DNA from: a virus
IMG/VR virus record: IMGVR_UViG_3300030107_005583
Location: 1 to 47,516 of that record
Direction: 5' to 3' (one strand)
DNA: 47,516 nucleotides
Under the pieces are notes generated by a model, which was given only the letters and a program-made list of their open reading frames with translations, was not told where the DNA came from and made no database searches. The position numbers and the translations under genes were made by a program. Shown here one piece after another: positions 38,604 through 47,516 of this stretch (position 1 is the stretch's first letter; each line of letters opens with the position of its first letter).

Positions 38604-39041
38604 TCACTTAGCGTGATCGAGCACTAGCGCCGTGGTTACCGACCCCACGACTACTCCACCAACTACCACCAAAGTTATTTCCCACCAAGAAAAATCATTT
38701 GAAGACAAATTAGTCAAAATCTCATCTTGAAGGATATTTATCGTTTTATCTTTTTCTTTTACTATACTTAAGAACATTTCTTCTTGGTTCAAAAGCTTAG
38801 CTTCATATTTTTCAGAATCAACGAGTCGAAGATCCGCAAGAGCGTCTAACCGCACCTCGCACTCTTTCTCACACAACTTAATTTTGTTAGAAAGTTTCAA
38901 TGCGGTTTCGTTATTCATACACTGCATGTCTTCATCGAATATAACGCTCTTATTGGCCTGTATAAGCCTTACTGGACCCTCTGCCAGTACGGAGGTAGGT
39001 AAGAAAACAAGAAGAGCCGCAGAAACGAATTTAAGAAACAT
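38604..39041 (-). CDS. secreted coiled-coil protein with C-terminal membrane anchor, 145 aa
   Basis: Signal peptide LKFVSAALLVFLPTSVLAEG ends near residue 21. A long charged helix follows (CMNNETALKL to ILQDEILTNL), then TLVVVGGVVVGSVTTALVL at 123-141 as a membrane segment. Periplasmic coiled coil with a C-terminal anchor fits a spanin-like or envelope protein. No homology is claimed. Confidence 0.65.
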   Translation of the reverse strand: MFLKFVSAALLVFLPTSVLAEGPVRLIQANKSVIFDEDMQCMNNETALKLSNKIKLCEKECEVRLDALADLRLVDSEKYEAKLLNQEEMFLSIVKEKDKTINILQDEILTNLSSNDFSWWEITLVVVGGVVVGSVTTALVLDHAK

Positions 39042-39451
39042 TATTCCACCAGATCATTTAATATATTGTTGATAGCTTCACTGTCATTCTTGAGCTTTTT
39101 GCTATCTTCTTCAATATCTTTTCTGATTTTAGATATTTTTTTTGAAGTTTCTTCTTCTATATCTTGCTGTTTTTTCTTAGCTTCTTCTTCTATTTCTACG
39201 TCTTTTTCTTTGGCGTCTTTTTCGTGCTCGGCTATATTTTTTGATTCCTGGTTCTCTAACCTTCTTAGCTTTTTTACAATCTCTACTGTGGGTTTCGACT
39301 TCCCACCAGACAGGATCCACAGTATCAATCCAACCAAGAACGCGACAGGAATCCAATAGTACTTGTCCCACCATTTTTTGGAGAACAAGGTACTTTTTAA
39401 AAATTCCCATATTTTACCGACAATGTGCAGTAATGGATTGAAGTATTTCAT
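39041..39451 (-). CDS. membrane protein with long coiled coil, spanin-like
   Basis: 136 aa. Basic N-terminus, hydrophobic WIPVAFLVGLILWILSGG near residues 32-49, then a charged Glu/Lys coiled coil to the end (VEIEEEAKKKQQDIEEETSK). This is the topology of an inner-membrane spanin or a periplasmic scaffold. Its neighbour 38604-39041 could be the partner. Confidence 0.65.
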   Translation of the reverse strand: MKYFNPLLHIVGKIWEFLKSTLFSKKWWDKYYWIPVAFLVGLILWILSGGKSKPTVEIVKKLRRLENQESKNIAEHEKDAKEKDVEIEEEAKKKQQDIEEETSKKISKIRKDIEEDSKKLKNDSEAINNILNDLVE

Positions 39452-39473
39452 GTTTGACCAGCCTTGCTAAAAA

Positions 39474-39908
39474 CTACTTTTTACCTTCGTTTCTTTTTTG
39501 CCAGTCAAAAGATACTTTATTTTCTTTTATAGGGCCACCCTTAGCCCAGGTCCTACACGCTCTAGCAGAGTGACATTTGAAATGGTGCATCCAGCAATAC
39601 CCTAAGCGACCGTCATCATCAGAGGTCTTACCGGGCATGCAATTGTCCATTCTTGAACTGATATCAAAGGCTGTGCAATTACCGCAATTTGATTTCTTTG
39701 CAGCAGCTTCGTTTGTGTTCCAATAGTCTGCAATCTTTTTCCAGAAGTCACCGGGTTCATCTACGTTTAACGGGCCATACTGGATGTATTTAGCCTTAAT
39801 GGCTTTATCTCGATTGCGAGTATTTATTTTTAAGTCTTGTGTGGCTATGGGGCATGAATCTACCCTCACGGCTTTCAATAAATCCATCGCTTCTTGCCAA
39901 GATCCCAC
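39474..39908 (-). CDS. virion-associated Cys-rich protein with W-EA motif, 144 aa
   Basis: Start GTG 39908, because GAGGTAGCT precedes it and it places GSWQEAMDLLKAV at the N-terminus; a longer in-frame start (39971) overlaps the previous gene and lacks a site. The C-terminal half contains NCGNCTAFDISSRMDNC, CWMHHFKCHSARACRTW and AKGGPI. I recall this Cys/His-rich pattern from conserved phage virion-associated proteins; function unknown. Confidence 0.7.
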   Translation of the reverse strand: MGSWQEAMDLLKAVRVDSCPIATQDLKINTRNRDKAIKAKYIQYGPLNVDEPGDFWKKIADYWNTNEAAAKKSNCGNCTAFDISSRMDNCMPGKTSDDDGRLGYCWMHHFKCHSARACRTWAKGGPIKENKVSFDWQKRNEGKK

Positions 39909-39924
39909 AGCTACCTCTTTAAAT

Positions 39925-40710
39925 TTACCACTTAACTTTGTCAGCCCAATAAGCCGCTGACATTTTACCACGAGCGATGTTCTTTCCGTGTCTAGCTTTG
40001 AAAGACTTACGCTTCGCTTTCATTCTATCAGACTCGCCCTTTTTAGGCTCACCAGCCGTACCGGACACAGTCCCCACTTTCTTGCCTTGCTGACCAAAAC
40101 GAATGGTCTTGACCTTATCACCTTCTTTGGCCACAACGATATGGCTTTTAGTAGGGTGGTTTGGTGTTCTTTTGGGTTTATTGTACCCCGAAACGCCTGC
40201 TCGTTCTAACCTAGAGTCTTTCTTTTTAACGCCCTTGCAAAGATCGTTAGCCTCTTGCCATGGGTTATAGGACTTACCTAAAGAAGTGCCAGCAGCTAAT
40301 CCGTGTCGAGAATACTGCTCACCCTGACGAGTAGCCTCAGATTTCTTTCGCTCGGCAGACTTTAATTTCTTTTTACCTTCGTCACTACTTAGCAGTCGAT
40401 CTATCTTTGCCTGAGGAAGATAGACACCCTTACCTTTTTGCAGGAAAGATTCGAAAGACTTTTTAACTCTTTTCTTTCTATCCCCAGACCAGCCCCACTT
40501 CTGCTTACCCCACTTCTTTAAGGAATTGCTTTTTGAAGTCGGCTTCTTGCCCTTATATCCACCACCACGCTTTTGGTATAACTGCGTAGCAAGCTGCATC
40601 GCTCTAGCGGAATGTTTACCGCCCATACGAGCTTTAGCATCTCGCTTAGCCTGCTCCCACTTTTCAGGGTCAGTTTTTTCAGCGATTGCTTTACTGATAA
40701 AATGCTGCAT
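39925..40710 (-). CDS. basic virion-associated protein with DUF5872-like N-terminus, 261 aa
   Basis: DPEKWEQAKRDAKARMG then KWGKQKWGWSGDRKKR near residues 14-80, and SHIVVAKEGDKVKTIRFGQQ to GKMSAAYWADKVKW at the C-terminus. From memory this last segment is conserved in several phages as a short structural or virion-packaged domain. Very Lys/Arg-rich. A W-EA motif, SYNPWQEANDLCKGV, lies at 147-161. ATG 40710 has little ribosome site. Confidence 0.65.
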   Translation of the reverse strand: MQHFISKAIAEKTDPEKWEQAKRDAKARMGGKHSARAMQLATQLYQKRGGGYKGKKPTSKSNSLKKWGKQKWGWSGDRKKRVKKSFESFLQKGKGVYLPQAKIDRLLSSDEGKKKLKSAERKKSEATRQGEQYSRHGLAAGTSLGKSYNPWQEANDLCKGVKKKDSRLERAGVSGYNKPKRTPNHPTKSHIVVAKEGDKVKTIRFGQQGKKVGTVSGTAGEPKKGESDRMKAKRKSFKARHGKNIARGKMSAAYWADKVKW

Positions 40711-40715
40711 TTAGA

Positions 40716-42170
40716 TTATTTTATTTTAGGTTGGTTCTTAGAAGCTATTTTTTTCATAGCTTCCTCATTTTTAGCTTTACGAGCGGCTAAGTCTTTAGAT
40801 CTTTGCTGCTTATCTTTCATTTGCTGTGCAAACAAAGGTGACACTTTGTCTGGGCCTGCAATGTTCTTTCTACCTTTACCACTTTTTAAAGACACTTTTC
40901 TTGCAGCAATATCGCCTTTAGAACCAAAAACATCCCCAGATACTTTATTGAAGAATTTATCGCCCATTTTTGCGTACAGATCAGGTCGGCTCGCTGGGTC
41001 AAATTTTCCGGCTTTCTTTTTAGCTACCATGCTAGACTTTTTGCCAGCCATTCTTTTTTTGTAATCTGCTCGATAAGCTTTTCTTCTCGGGTCGCTCACT
41101 TTAAGTTTTAAAAGAGCTTTCATACCACCTTGCTTTAATATCTTTTTAGCATCAGCAAGGTTTTCAGCGTCGGATTTTTTACCACCAAACATTCCAGAAA
41201 GCTTTTTACCAGCGGATTTCATTCCTGATAAAAATTTCTCTTGTTGACCTTTAGGATCTAAATCGTAAGCAGTAGCTTTACTTTGACGCTTAGGGGCACC
41301 TCCAAGACCGCGTACTTCTTCTTGAGGCATTGACTGTTGACCAGCTAAAGTTGCTTCTGGCTTGTAATCTTTATCCGTTCGGAAGGCATCTCGAATGGCA
41401 CCCATGACACCACCAGCCCCACCACCTGAACGAGCGACAGACCCTGCAACCCTACTCTTAGGTTTATTTTTGAATGATGCTTCTTTTCTTTTGCCCGGAC
41501 GACCCGCTCTGTTAGCCGCACTCTGCGCTCTAACATCAGCTTTTATTTTACTTATGCTATACGACTTATTAACGTCCAGTGACTTCAACATGTCACATGC
41601 TACATCCCAATTCGACTTTTTCATTTCGTATCCTTTTTTAACTTTAGGTGCTCGCTTAGATGCCATTTTAGAAGAACCAATCTTCATTGAATCTAAAGTT
41701 GCTTGAACTTTTTTAGGTAGTTTTGGTTTTTGTCCGTAAACGGTCATGCCCTCTTCATCTGAGAACTCCAGATTGGTGACCTTACTTTTTGGAGGATCTG
41801 CTTTACTAAGTGAAGGAAGTCCAGCTTGTTTTCTAGCTTGAGCACGTCGCACATTAGCTCTTCTAACACTTGGGCTTGTTGCGCCACCAGGTCCAGATTG
41901 AGTTCTCTTATATACTGTTCGTGTAGCTGTAGGCTTCATTACAGAACCTTGCTTTGAAGGTTTCTGAGTACCCATGGCACCACCAGTTGCAGAACCTTGC
42001 TTTGAAGGCTTCATTACAGGGTTTTTTGAAGGCTTCATACCTTCTAAAGCATCGTCCATATCAGACATTGCAGAATCATGAGACCCAAAGGGAGGATCTG
42101 CTTTACTCAAGTCTTCAGAATGCTGAAAAGACTTGTTTAAAATTTCTCTTGCTTCAGTCCACGAATTCAT
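40716..42170 (-). CDS. highly basic repeat protein with W-EA motifs, 484 aa
   Basis: ATG 42170 with GAGGT upstream. N-terminal NSWTEAREILNKSF (2-15) and KSNWDVACDMLKSLD (185-199) are copies of the shared motif. Internal repeats include MKPSKQGS (two or three times) and LSKADPP (21-27, 121-127). The rest is Lys/Arg/Ala/Gly with many KKS, RRA, AGKK stretches, a composition like DNA-condensing or virion-internal proteins. Probably internal to the virion; unproven. Confidence 0.65.
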   Translation of the reverse strand: MNSWTEAREILNKSFQHSEDLSKADPPFGSHDSAMSDMDDALEGMKPSKNPVMKPSKQGSATGGAMGTQKPSKQGSVMKPTATRTVYKRTQSGPGGATSPSVRRANVRRAQARKQAGLPSLSKADPPKSKVTNLEFSDEEGMTVYGQKPKLPKKVQATLDSMKIGSSKMASKRAPKVKKGYEMKKSNWDVACDMLKSLDVNKSYSISKIKADVRAQSAANRAGRPGKRKEASFKNKPKSRVAGSVARSGGGAGGVMGAIRDAFRTDKDYKPEATLAGQQSMPQEEVRGLGGAPKRQSKATAYDLDPKGQQEKFLSGMKSAGKKLSGMFGGKKSDAENLADAKKILKQGGMKALLKLKVSDPRRKAYRADYKKRMAGKKSSMVAKKKAGKFDPASRPDLYAKMGDKFFNKVSGDVFGSKGDIAARKVSLKSGKGRKNIAGPDKVSPLFAQQMKDKQQRSKDLAARKAKNEEAMKKIASKNQPKIK

Positions 42171-42205
42171 GACTACCTCGTATATATCAAATACAACAAA
42201 TTTAA

Positions 42206-42511
42206 TTATTTACCAAGAATTGTTTTCTTATGGAATGAATATAATCCATTACAAATAAAACCCATACAAGCCCCGTAAATCCAAAGAGCTTTTCGAGGAA
42301 CATCTTGGAAGAAAAAATTCTCTTCTCCAAAAGGAACATAAACCAGGAACATACCTAAAAGCATGGTTACTGGAACAATCCATCGATTCAGTTTCAGTTC
42401 CTTCATCTTCTCAGACCCAATGCTTTTCTTGGCAGTCGAAACAACTGCGTTTAGAAAGAAAGGAAGTACTACTTCCGGGTGCGAGTTCAACAAGTCAATT
42501 ATCATTTCCAT
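42206..42511 (-). CDS. small membrane protein, two helices, holin-like candidate
   Basis: 101 aa. RWIVPVTMLLGMFLVYVPF at residues 43-61 and KALWIYGACMGFICNGLYSF at 74-93 are hydrophobic; the N-terminus (LPFFLNAVVS) is mildly so. Two-helix topology with a basic end is compatible with a class II holin, but nothing specific proves it. ATG 42511 has AGGAG upstream. It lies between the tail spike gene and the basic proteins. Confidence 0.55.
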   Translation of the reverse strand: MEMIIDLLNSHPEVVLPFFLNAVVSTAKKSIGSEKMKELKLNRWIVPVTMLLGMFLVYVPFGEENFFFQDVPRKALWIYGACMGFICNGLYSFHKKTILGK

Positions 42512-42529
42512 GGTTAGCTCCTAATTGTC

Positions 42530-45500
42530 TTAAGGGATGTACCCGCCATCATTTTTACCAATTATATTTACAGTGGCGTCCGTGGATTTCACGGATACTT
42601 TTACATTGGTGCCGGGTTGTTGTGGTACAGGTTCTAGTATACCGGCAGACGCGTCTGGTAAAGACGACCCGTTTATGTCAAAACGCCCAATACTTTGAAA
42701 ATGATTTATTCCTGACATTAAACGCCCATAAGATTTTATATAACTATTATCATCAAAAAAGTTTGCGTGATAATGGACCGCTGTACCTGAGTGCGTATCA
42801 GTACCGTTGTTTTCAGCCAAATCTTTCACACCAAATAGACTATTTCCAAAATAAGAATCTCTGTTATATATTTTTGTATTACCTTCAAAAATAAACCGTT
42901 GAAATTTATACAGACCAGGTGACTTACCTTCACCATTTTGGTAAGGATCGAACTGAATTACATCTTCAGAAGTATTAATATACTTAAGTCCATTTATTCT
43001 AAAATAACCATCAACTTGTTCACCATTAGTAGGACTAACATCTCCACCAACATCAGCGTCAATTCCAGTTTCATCTTTTGTGACATGAATAATTGAATCT
43101 ATTAAAATATTGTCTTTAATATCCCAAGAGCAAAAGAAGCCTGGGGTGTTCAACCCTGCGTAGTGTATTGGGTAGCTTTTAGATGTTCCACTACTTCCTG
43201 ATTGTGAAGAGGTTAGTCCCCATGACACCACAATGTATTCAAAAAAGTTTTTTATTTTGTACCCAATAGGTTCGTGCCACAACCTGACTACACCACGATT
43301 CGTGCTGTAAGATGAACCTCCAAAACCTTTAATTCTATTATTTTTTAAAATTAAAGTAGTTTGATTATCAACACTTACTGGAGGAGTAGTAGGAGGATCA
43401 ACCGCTATTTCTGAAACAACAAATCCTGTGGCAGGGTTTATGTCAATCGCGGAATTTAAAAATTCGCAATCAATTTGATTGTTACTAATATCAATAGATG
43501 GTGCTACATACCCTCTACTACTAATCTCAGAGAATGACACATAGCCGTCTGCCCTTGTTGAAAACACTACACTGCCATTGTTTGGGTTAAAATTATGTTT
43601 AACGATGACCGGGCAATTTACAAGGACATTATCTTTAATAACGACTTTTTTTGGAAAAGTAATAGTTCTTATCCCAGCAAAACTATTTATACCACCCAGG
43701 GCGATAGTTTGAGCACTGTAAGGGGCAGAACCCTCACTACCTAACTTTAGTGTGTTATTACAAGCGTTTAAACTACTTCCTGTTGGAGAAAAACATTGAA
43801 AATCTAAAACTCCTATGTATTGTGACGTGGCTCCCCCAACAATGTACACCATAGCATACGGTTTTCCCGCAACGTCTGTGCCAGAATCTGTAGTTGTATT
43901 TCCACACAGATCCCATCTTCCTGACCCAAAACCAGACACTGAAGGGTCGTTTATTTGGTACGTTGATTTAATTTGATTATTAGAGGCACTTACACAATCC
44001 CAATGCCAAGACGGGCCGGAACTCCCAGCATCCCCCATTTGTTTTGATACTAATCCAAAGTTCATATTTGTCATTTCCATGACATTATTGTTAAACGTTA
44101 GATCGCAAGTCATTTTTCCAAAAACACCCTCAAAAGTACTAGCGTAGTAATAAAACCTTACGCCGTTATGTATATTCGAAGTTTGCATTGAATTGATTGT
44201 GTTATTACTGATATTAAAATCAGCTTTTCTGGGGGCAGGAGCACCAAGATTATCAACTAGCTCAGAATTTTTATCTATTTTGTGCGGGACACCGACGTTA
44301 ATATACTCAATTACTCTAGCGGCCGATAGACTGTACGGGGCATCAGATCCATTACCTATTCTCAAAAACTTGTTGCCGTCTATATCAAGGGAGTAAGAGC
44401 CTTCGATGTTTAAAACAACTTGTTTTGGTCCAGCAAAAGCAAAACCAGGGAATTTTTTAGTATGCCTAAATACATTTCCAATAACAGATACTGTTTCAGC
44501 ACTAAAAACAACACAATCTTCAAGTGTTTTACTACAGTCAATAACTGTATTATTTGAAAAATTTACTGTACTACAAAAGAAATAATCTTCACTTAAATCA
44601 GAGTTAGCGGCAGGCTTTCTGAGCATGCCTTCGCCTTGAAAAATTACACCATTAACGCCCTTAAAAGTGCAACCACTTACGTCAATCAAACTGTAGCATT
44701 GGACTGGGAAAGTACTGGATGACGAAGAAGAGTAAGGTACTGTTACTGTCATTGCTGCTTCAAGACCGTCGAAGTAACAATTTTTTACAACAACATCATT
44801 TTCCTTATTCGTTGCGTTTGTTGTCAGTCCTGCAATATGAATTCCAGATTGGAAATAGTCATTGTTGCTGTTGTAGTCATAGTTTTTAAATTCGCAGCCT
44901 TCAACAAACAGATTAGCTTCTCCGTCTAAACTCTCAGAACCGTATGTAGATGAGTGTATTACTGATGTAGAAGCGTCGTCTATTTCAATGTTATTTGCGC
45001 CGATATCTACGAAAGAGCACGAAGAGACTCGCATGTTGCCTTGTCGTTGAGTTATCCCGTATGTGTAGCTGGCAAAATTACAATTTGAAACAGAAACATT
45101 CGTAAGTGCCATGTTTAGAATACCAGTGCCTGTCTGATACGTGACAGAATCTGGATAAGCGGTGGCGTTATTAGATCCTAAAATATCTCCTGTAAAATTA
45201 CAGTTTGATATATTTACGTTTGGACCTGTGAATTGAGATGTCAAATATATCCAAGCTCTTCTGGGTATAGAAGAGGTATCTGCCGTATGTTTTCCTGAAA
45301 AACTACAGTTTGTAATGGAGATATCGCCAGACGCTCTCTTGTTACTTTGGCCGTATCTAAACTTATTATATTCAGAATTTGAAGAGGGTGGTCCAGTCAG
45401 AGTAATACCTTCAAGCATACCTTCAAACGTGAAGTTTTCTGCGCCAAAGTCCTCTGATACGAACACACAGTTGTTAATTTTTACATTCCTGGCACCTTGA

Positions 45501-47516
45501 AGCTGGATACCCCCACCACAAACCTCAAACCTTGAGTTCAAGATTTTAATATCCCTGGAAGCCACATCATAATTAGTAGTACCAAGATCTACGGCATAGC
45601 CAATAACTACACCGTTTGTGTCCGAGTAACTACCACCTCTAAATCTAACATCATCTAAAGTCATGTTATATACAGAGTCATTAACTGCTGCAATAACTTG
45701 AGTTCTCCCAGTTATTCCTGACGTGGTGTATTCTGAACCATTAACTGTTATTCTAGAAAATTTTACATTTGGAACGTGCTCTCTGGCGGCACCATCAGCA
45801 GTTACTGATGTTCCATTTATTCGAAAATAAGCTAAGTCAGTCATGTTAACTATTGTTGAGTCGGGACCATCCCCCATGACATGCATGTTCTCTCTAATGT
45901 TAACAGTGGTAGAGCAAGAGTAAGTTCCTCGCTTTATGTATATCGTTCCGCCTTGCTTGCCGAGTGTTGCGTCCTCAGTGATTGAATTGAGAATAGCGCC
46001 TAGATCAATGCTTTGACCTGGGAATATGTTGAAGTCCCCAATGCTATGAACTCCATCACCAATCGTTACGAGGAAAGGCTTATTAGCTTGAAGCTTTGTT
46101 TGAAGATCGTTTGCGTATGTTCCTACAAATCTATCTATTCTAGCTCTGTGGACCTCGCTAAGGGTACCTACTTTTCGGTGATCAACGTATTTATTACTGG
46201 ATGTAAAATTGTTTTTGACAATTTTGTAATTATCCCCGTTTTCAATAGTGGTTGAAAAATCACTATCAAACTTCAGGATATGACTACCAATAACATCAGA
46301 TATTGTTTTTGACTCTCCATCATTGCTACCACTAGTAAACTCTAAAGTTGCACCAATAAATGATTCATCAAAAAATTCAGTTCTATCAACTAGTTGGCTT
46401 TTTGACTTGTAAGTTAATTTATCGGCGTCAGCGGCTGCAGTCAAAGTGCCTACGGCTTGTCCCGTAAAGTTGTCCACAACGCTGTCGTACTTCATCTCCC
46501 GAATGATTGCGCCCATTACGCGAAAGAAGTCTTGAAGTTGTTTTACGTTGTGCTCTACACGGTCGTTTATCTCAAGAACTGTTCTGCTTCCAGTTCCCCC
46601 AGCACTAGGGTAAGTTGTTGCTGGTAAACTATTGACATTGGCGTCGTTCATTAACGCCCTAGCAGAGAAATACTTTAAGTTTCTGTTTTCATCCCCAACA
46701 GTAGGCGACTCAAGTTCTAAAGATCCACCAGAGGAGTCTGTAAAGGAGAAGAACATAGGTCGAGCATCTGAAGCTGTTCCAGCTTTAATGTACTTTCTTG
46801 CTGATGGAGTAACATCGACAACCAGATCACCTACTCTTAATTGACTAAATTGACTAATTGAAGACTCTTTAAAAGCTGTGCCTAATAAATGATTATTAAA
46901 CCTGTCGTTACTTGTGTAAGCGATACTACCAGCCACATCAAATATTTTAGTAACCGTAGGTGATAAGTGATCGACAATCTTAACAGAACCAACATCTGGG
47001 AAGTGTCTAGTGTCAGCACAACGCAAAACTGTAGTTGAGGATGTACCGCTTGTAATCTCTCCGACTGGTGCTTCAATAATAGTGGTTGTAGCAACCTCTT
47101 CTGTGACATTAACGATGCCAGTATTGTTAACTTCAATAACAGCGATTGGGATACTTAAAGTAGAAGCACCAGCATTTACATCTGAAGAAATTACAGCATC
47201 TGGGAATCCAGTCGTGTTGTGTTGGACCTGAAACGTGTGCGCTCGTCTGGTAGTAACTGATTCAGAAAACTCTCTACCATCAGCTAAAGCATGTGTGTCT
47301 CCAGCACTATCTGCAATGGTTCCGTTATCATATGTTGGATCCCAAAACGCTCTCTGTTCATCGTTAGTATTATCCGCTAGAGAGAATTGAATGTATACGT
47401 AGTTCTTTGTGGTGCCTGAAACAGAGGCATCAAGTTGCAATGGTGCAGAAACTGCATCCATGTTGTTCCAAAAGTTATCCCCATCTTCATAGGTAATCAA
47501 GCGGCCTTTTCGATCA
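42530..47516 (-). CDS. giant tail spike/fibre with right-handed beta-helix (N-terminus cut)
   Basis: In frame to the window edge, so the real start is outside; visible part is at least 1,661 aa. An upstream-reading frame gives DRKGRLITYEDGDNFWNN near the N-terminus. Residues about 500-570 show GGTIYIKRGTYSCSTTVNIR then VMGDGPDST, the pectate-lyase-3/tail-spike opening. A long series of N-x-C/I-x-I-x-N-C-x-F rungs (for example ISNCSFSGKH, VKNCYFDGLE) builds a parallel beta-helix. C-terminal LPDASAGILEPVPQQ may be a trimerisation or chaperone region. Likely receptor-binding or polysaccharide depolymerase; catalytic residues not identified. Confidence 0.9.
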   Translation of the reverse strand, partial: DRKGRLITYEDGDNFWNNMDAVSAPLQLDASVSGTTKNYVYIQFSLADNTNDEQRAFWDPTYDNGTIADSAGDTHALADGREFSESVTTRRAHTFQVQHNTTGFPDAVISSDVNAGASTLSIPIAVIEVNNTGIVNVTEEVATTTIIEAPVGEITSGTSSTTVLRCADTRHFPDVGSVKIVDHLSPTVTKIFDVAGSIAYTSNDRFNNHLLGTAFKESSISQFSQLRVGDLVVDVTPSARKYIKAGTASDARPMFFSFTDSSGGSLELESPTVGDENRNLKYFSARALMNDANVNSLPATTYPSAGGTGSRTVLEINDRVEHNVKQLQDFFRVMGAIIREMKYDSVVDNFTGQAVGTLTAAADADKLTYKSKSQLVDRTEFFDESFIGATLEFTSGSNDGESKTISDVIGSHILKFDSDFSTTIENGDNYKIVKNNFTSSNKYVDHRKVGTLSEVHRARIDRFVGTYANDLQTKLQANKPFLVTIGDGVHSIGDFNIFPGQSIDLGAILNSITEDATLGKQGGTIYIKRGTYSCSTTVNIRENMHVMGDGPDSTIVNMTDLAYFRINGTSVTADGAAREHVPNVKFSRITVNGSEYTTSGITGRTQVIAAVNDSVYNMTLDDVRFRGGSYSDTNGVVIGYAVDLGTTNYDVASRDIKILNSRFEVCGGGIQLQGARNVKINNCVFVSEDFGAENFTFEGMLEGITLTGPPSSNSEYNKFRYGQSNKRASGDISITNCSFSGKHTADTSSIPRRAWIYLTSQFTGPNVNISNCNFTGDILGSNNATAYPDSVTYQTGTGILNMALTNVSVSNCNFASYTYGITQRQGNMRVSSCSFVDIGANNIEIDDASTSVIHSSTYGSESLDGEANLFVEGCEFKNYDYNSNNDYFQSGIHIAGLTTNATNKENDVVVKNCYFDGLEAAMTVTVPYSSSSSSTFPVQCYSLIDVSGCTFKGVNGVIFQGEGMLRKPAANSDLSEDYFFCSTVNFSNNTVIDCSKTLEDCVVFSAETVSVIGNVFRHTKKFPGFAFAGPKQVVLNIEGSYSLDIDGNKFLRIGNGSDAPYSLSAARVIEYINVGVPHKIDKNSELVDNLGAPAPRKADFNISNNTINSMQTSNIHNGVRFYYYASTFEGVFGKMTCDLTFNNNVMEMTNMNFGLVSKQMGDAGSSGPSWHWDCVSASNNQIKSTYQINDPSVSGFGSGRWDLCGNTTTDSGTDVAGKPYAMVYIVGGATSQYIGVLDFQCFSPTGSSLNACNNTLKLGSEGSAPYSAQTIALGGINSFAGIRTITFPKKVVIKDNVLVNCPVIVKHNFNPNNGSVVFSTRADGYVSFSEISSRGYVAPSIDISNNQIDCEFLNSAIDINPATGFVVSEIAVDPPTTPPVSVDNQTTLILKNNRIKGFGGSSYSTNRGVVRLWHEPIGYKIKNFFEYIVVSWGLTSSQSGSSGTSKSYPIHYAGLNTPGFFCSWDIKDNILIDSIIHVTKDETGIDADVGGDVSPTNGEQVDGYFRINGLKYINTSEDVIQFDPYQNGEGKSPGLYKFQRFIFEGNTKIYNRDSYFGNSLFGVKDLAENNGTDTHSGTAVHYHANFFDDNSYIKSYGRLMSGINHFQSIGRFDINGSSLPDASAGILEPVPQQPGTNVKVSVKSTDATVNIIGKNDGGYIP

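Noticed and set aside
42622-47231. Several 60-90-aa plus-strand frames over the tail spike gene
   Set aside because: No ribosome sites, and the minus strand carries one uninterrupted beta-helix frame.

Overview
This window is part of a tailed double-stranded DNA bacteriophage genome (Caudoviricetes-like). It carries a large terminase subunit, a beta-helical tail spike or fibre, lysis and membrane proteins, phage-type replication and recombination genes, three tRNAs, and many small unknown genes in tightly overlapping operons. Every protein gene and tRNA that I can support lies on the minus strand, so transcription runs from high to low coordinates. A Gram-negative host is inferred from a secreted lytic transglycosylase and from lipoprotein-like and spanin-like membrane proteins. 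An Asp/Val-repeat lipoprotein and a small secreted Cys-rich protein resemble proteins I associate with Myxococcota/Bradymonadales-type bacteria, but that host guess is weak.

Layout in transcription order. (1) 47516-38066: a very large tail spike or fibre (cut by the window edge), a two-helix membrane protein, three genes for basic, probably virion-associated proteins that share a short W-x-E-A-x-x-L-L-K motif, two coiled-coil membrane proteins, a repeat-containing lipoprotein and a small basic protein, ending at an intrinsic terminator. (2) 38062-30121: a UvsW-like SF2 helicase, three unknown genes, a J-domain protein, a leader region with two terminator-like hairpins, an unknown protein that may serve as helicase loader, a DnaB-type helicase, a SprT-like metalloprotease and a zinc/TOPRIM primase. 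(3) 30050-19535: a ribbon-helix-helix regulator, family A DNA polymerase with 3'-5' exonuclease, a UvsY-like mediator, a single-strand DNA-binding protein, RecA, a secreted Cys-rich peptide, the SbcD/gp47 nuclease, a lysis-like cluster with a transglycosylase, and the SbcC/gp46 ATPase. (4) 19491-11675: tRNA-Met(CAU), tRNA-Leu(UAA), a KTSC-domain protein, a PD-(D/E)XK nuclease with a possible frameshifted zinc tail, a NYN-domain RNase-like protein, large and small terminase candidates, an adenine methyltransferase, a virion-like protein and tRNA-Arg(UCU). (5) 11635-1: about 30 small, mostly unknown genes, many behind near-identical sigma70-like promoters (TTGACA, usually 16 nt, TATAAT). This looks like an early host-takeover region.

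The replication genes form a T4-like logic: helicase, primase, polymerase, SSB, mediator, SbcCD and UvsW for recombination-dependent replication. The recombinase, however, is a bacterial-type RecA. The most unusual feature is at 34018-34360. A candidate plus-strand small RNA, with its own promoter and a 15-bp terminator hairpin whose two G-U pairs exist only on that strand, lies antisense to the leader of the operon that starts upstream of the DnaB-type helicase. That leader has its own minus-strand terminator immediately before the gene. Other stretches without genes (2860-3189 and 4616-5149) hold tandem 9-mers, a promoter and a structured, relatively GC-rich segment.
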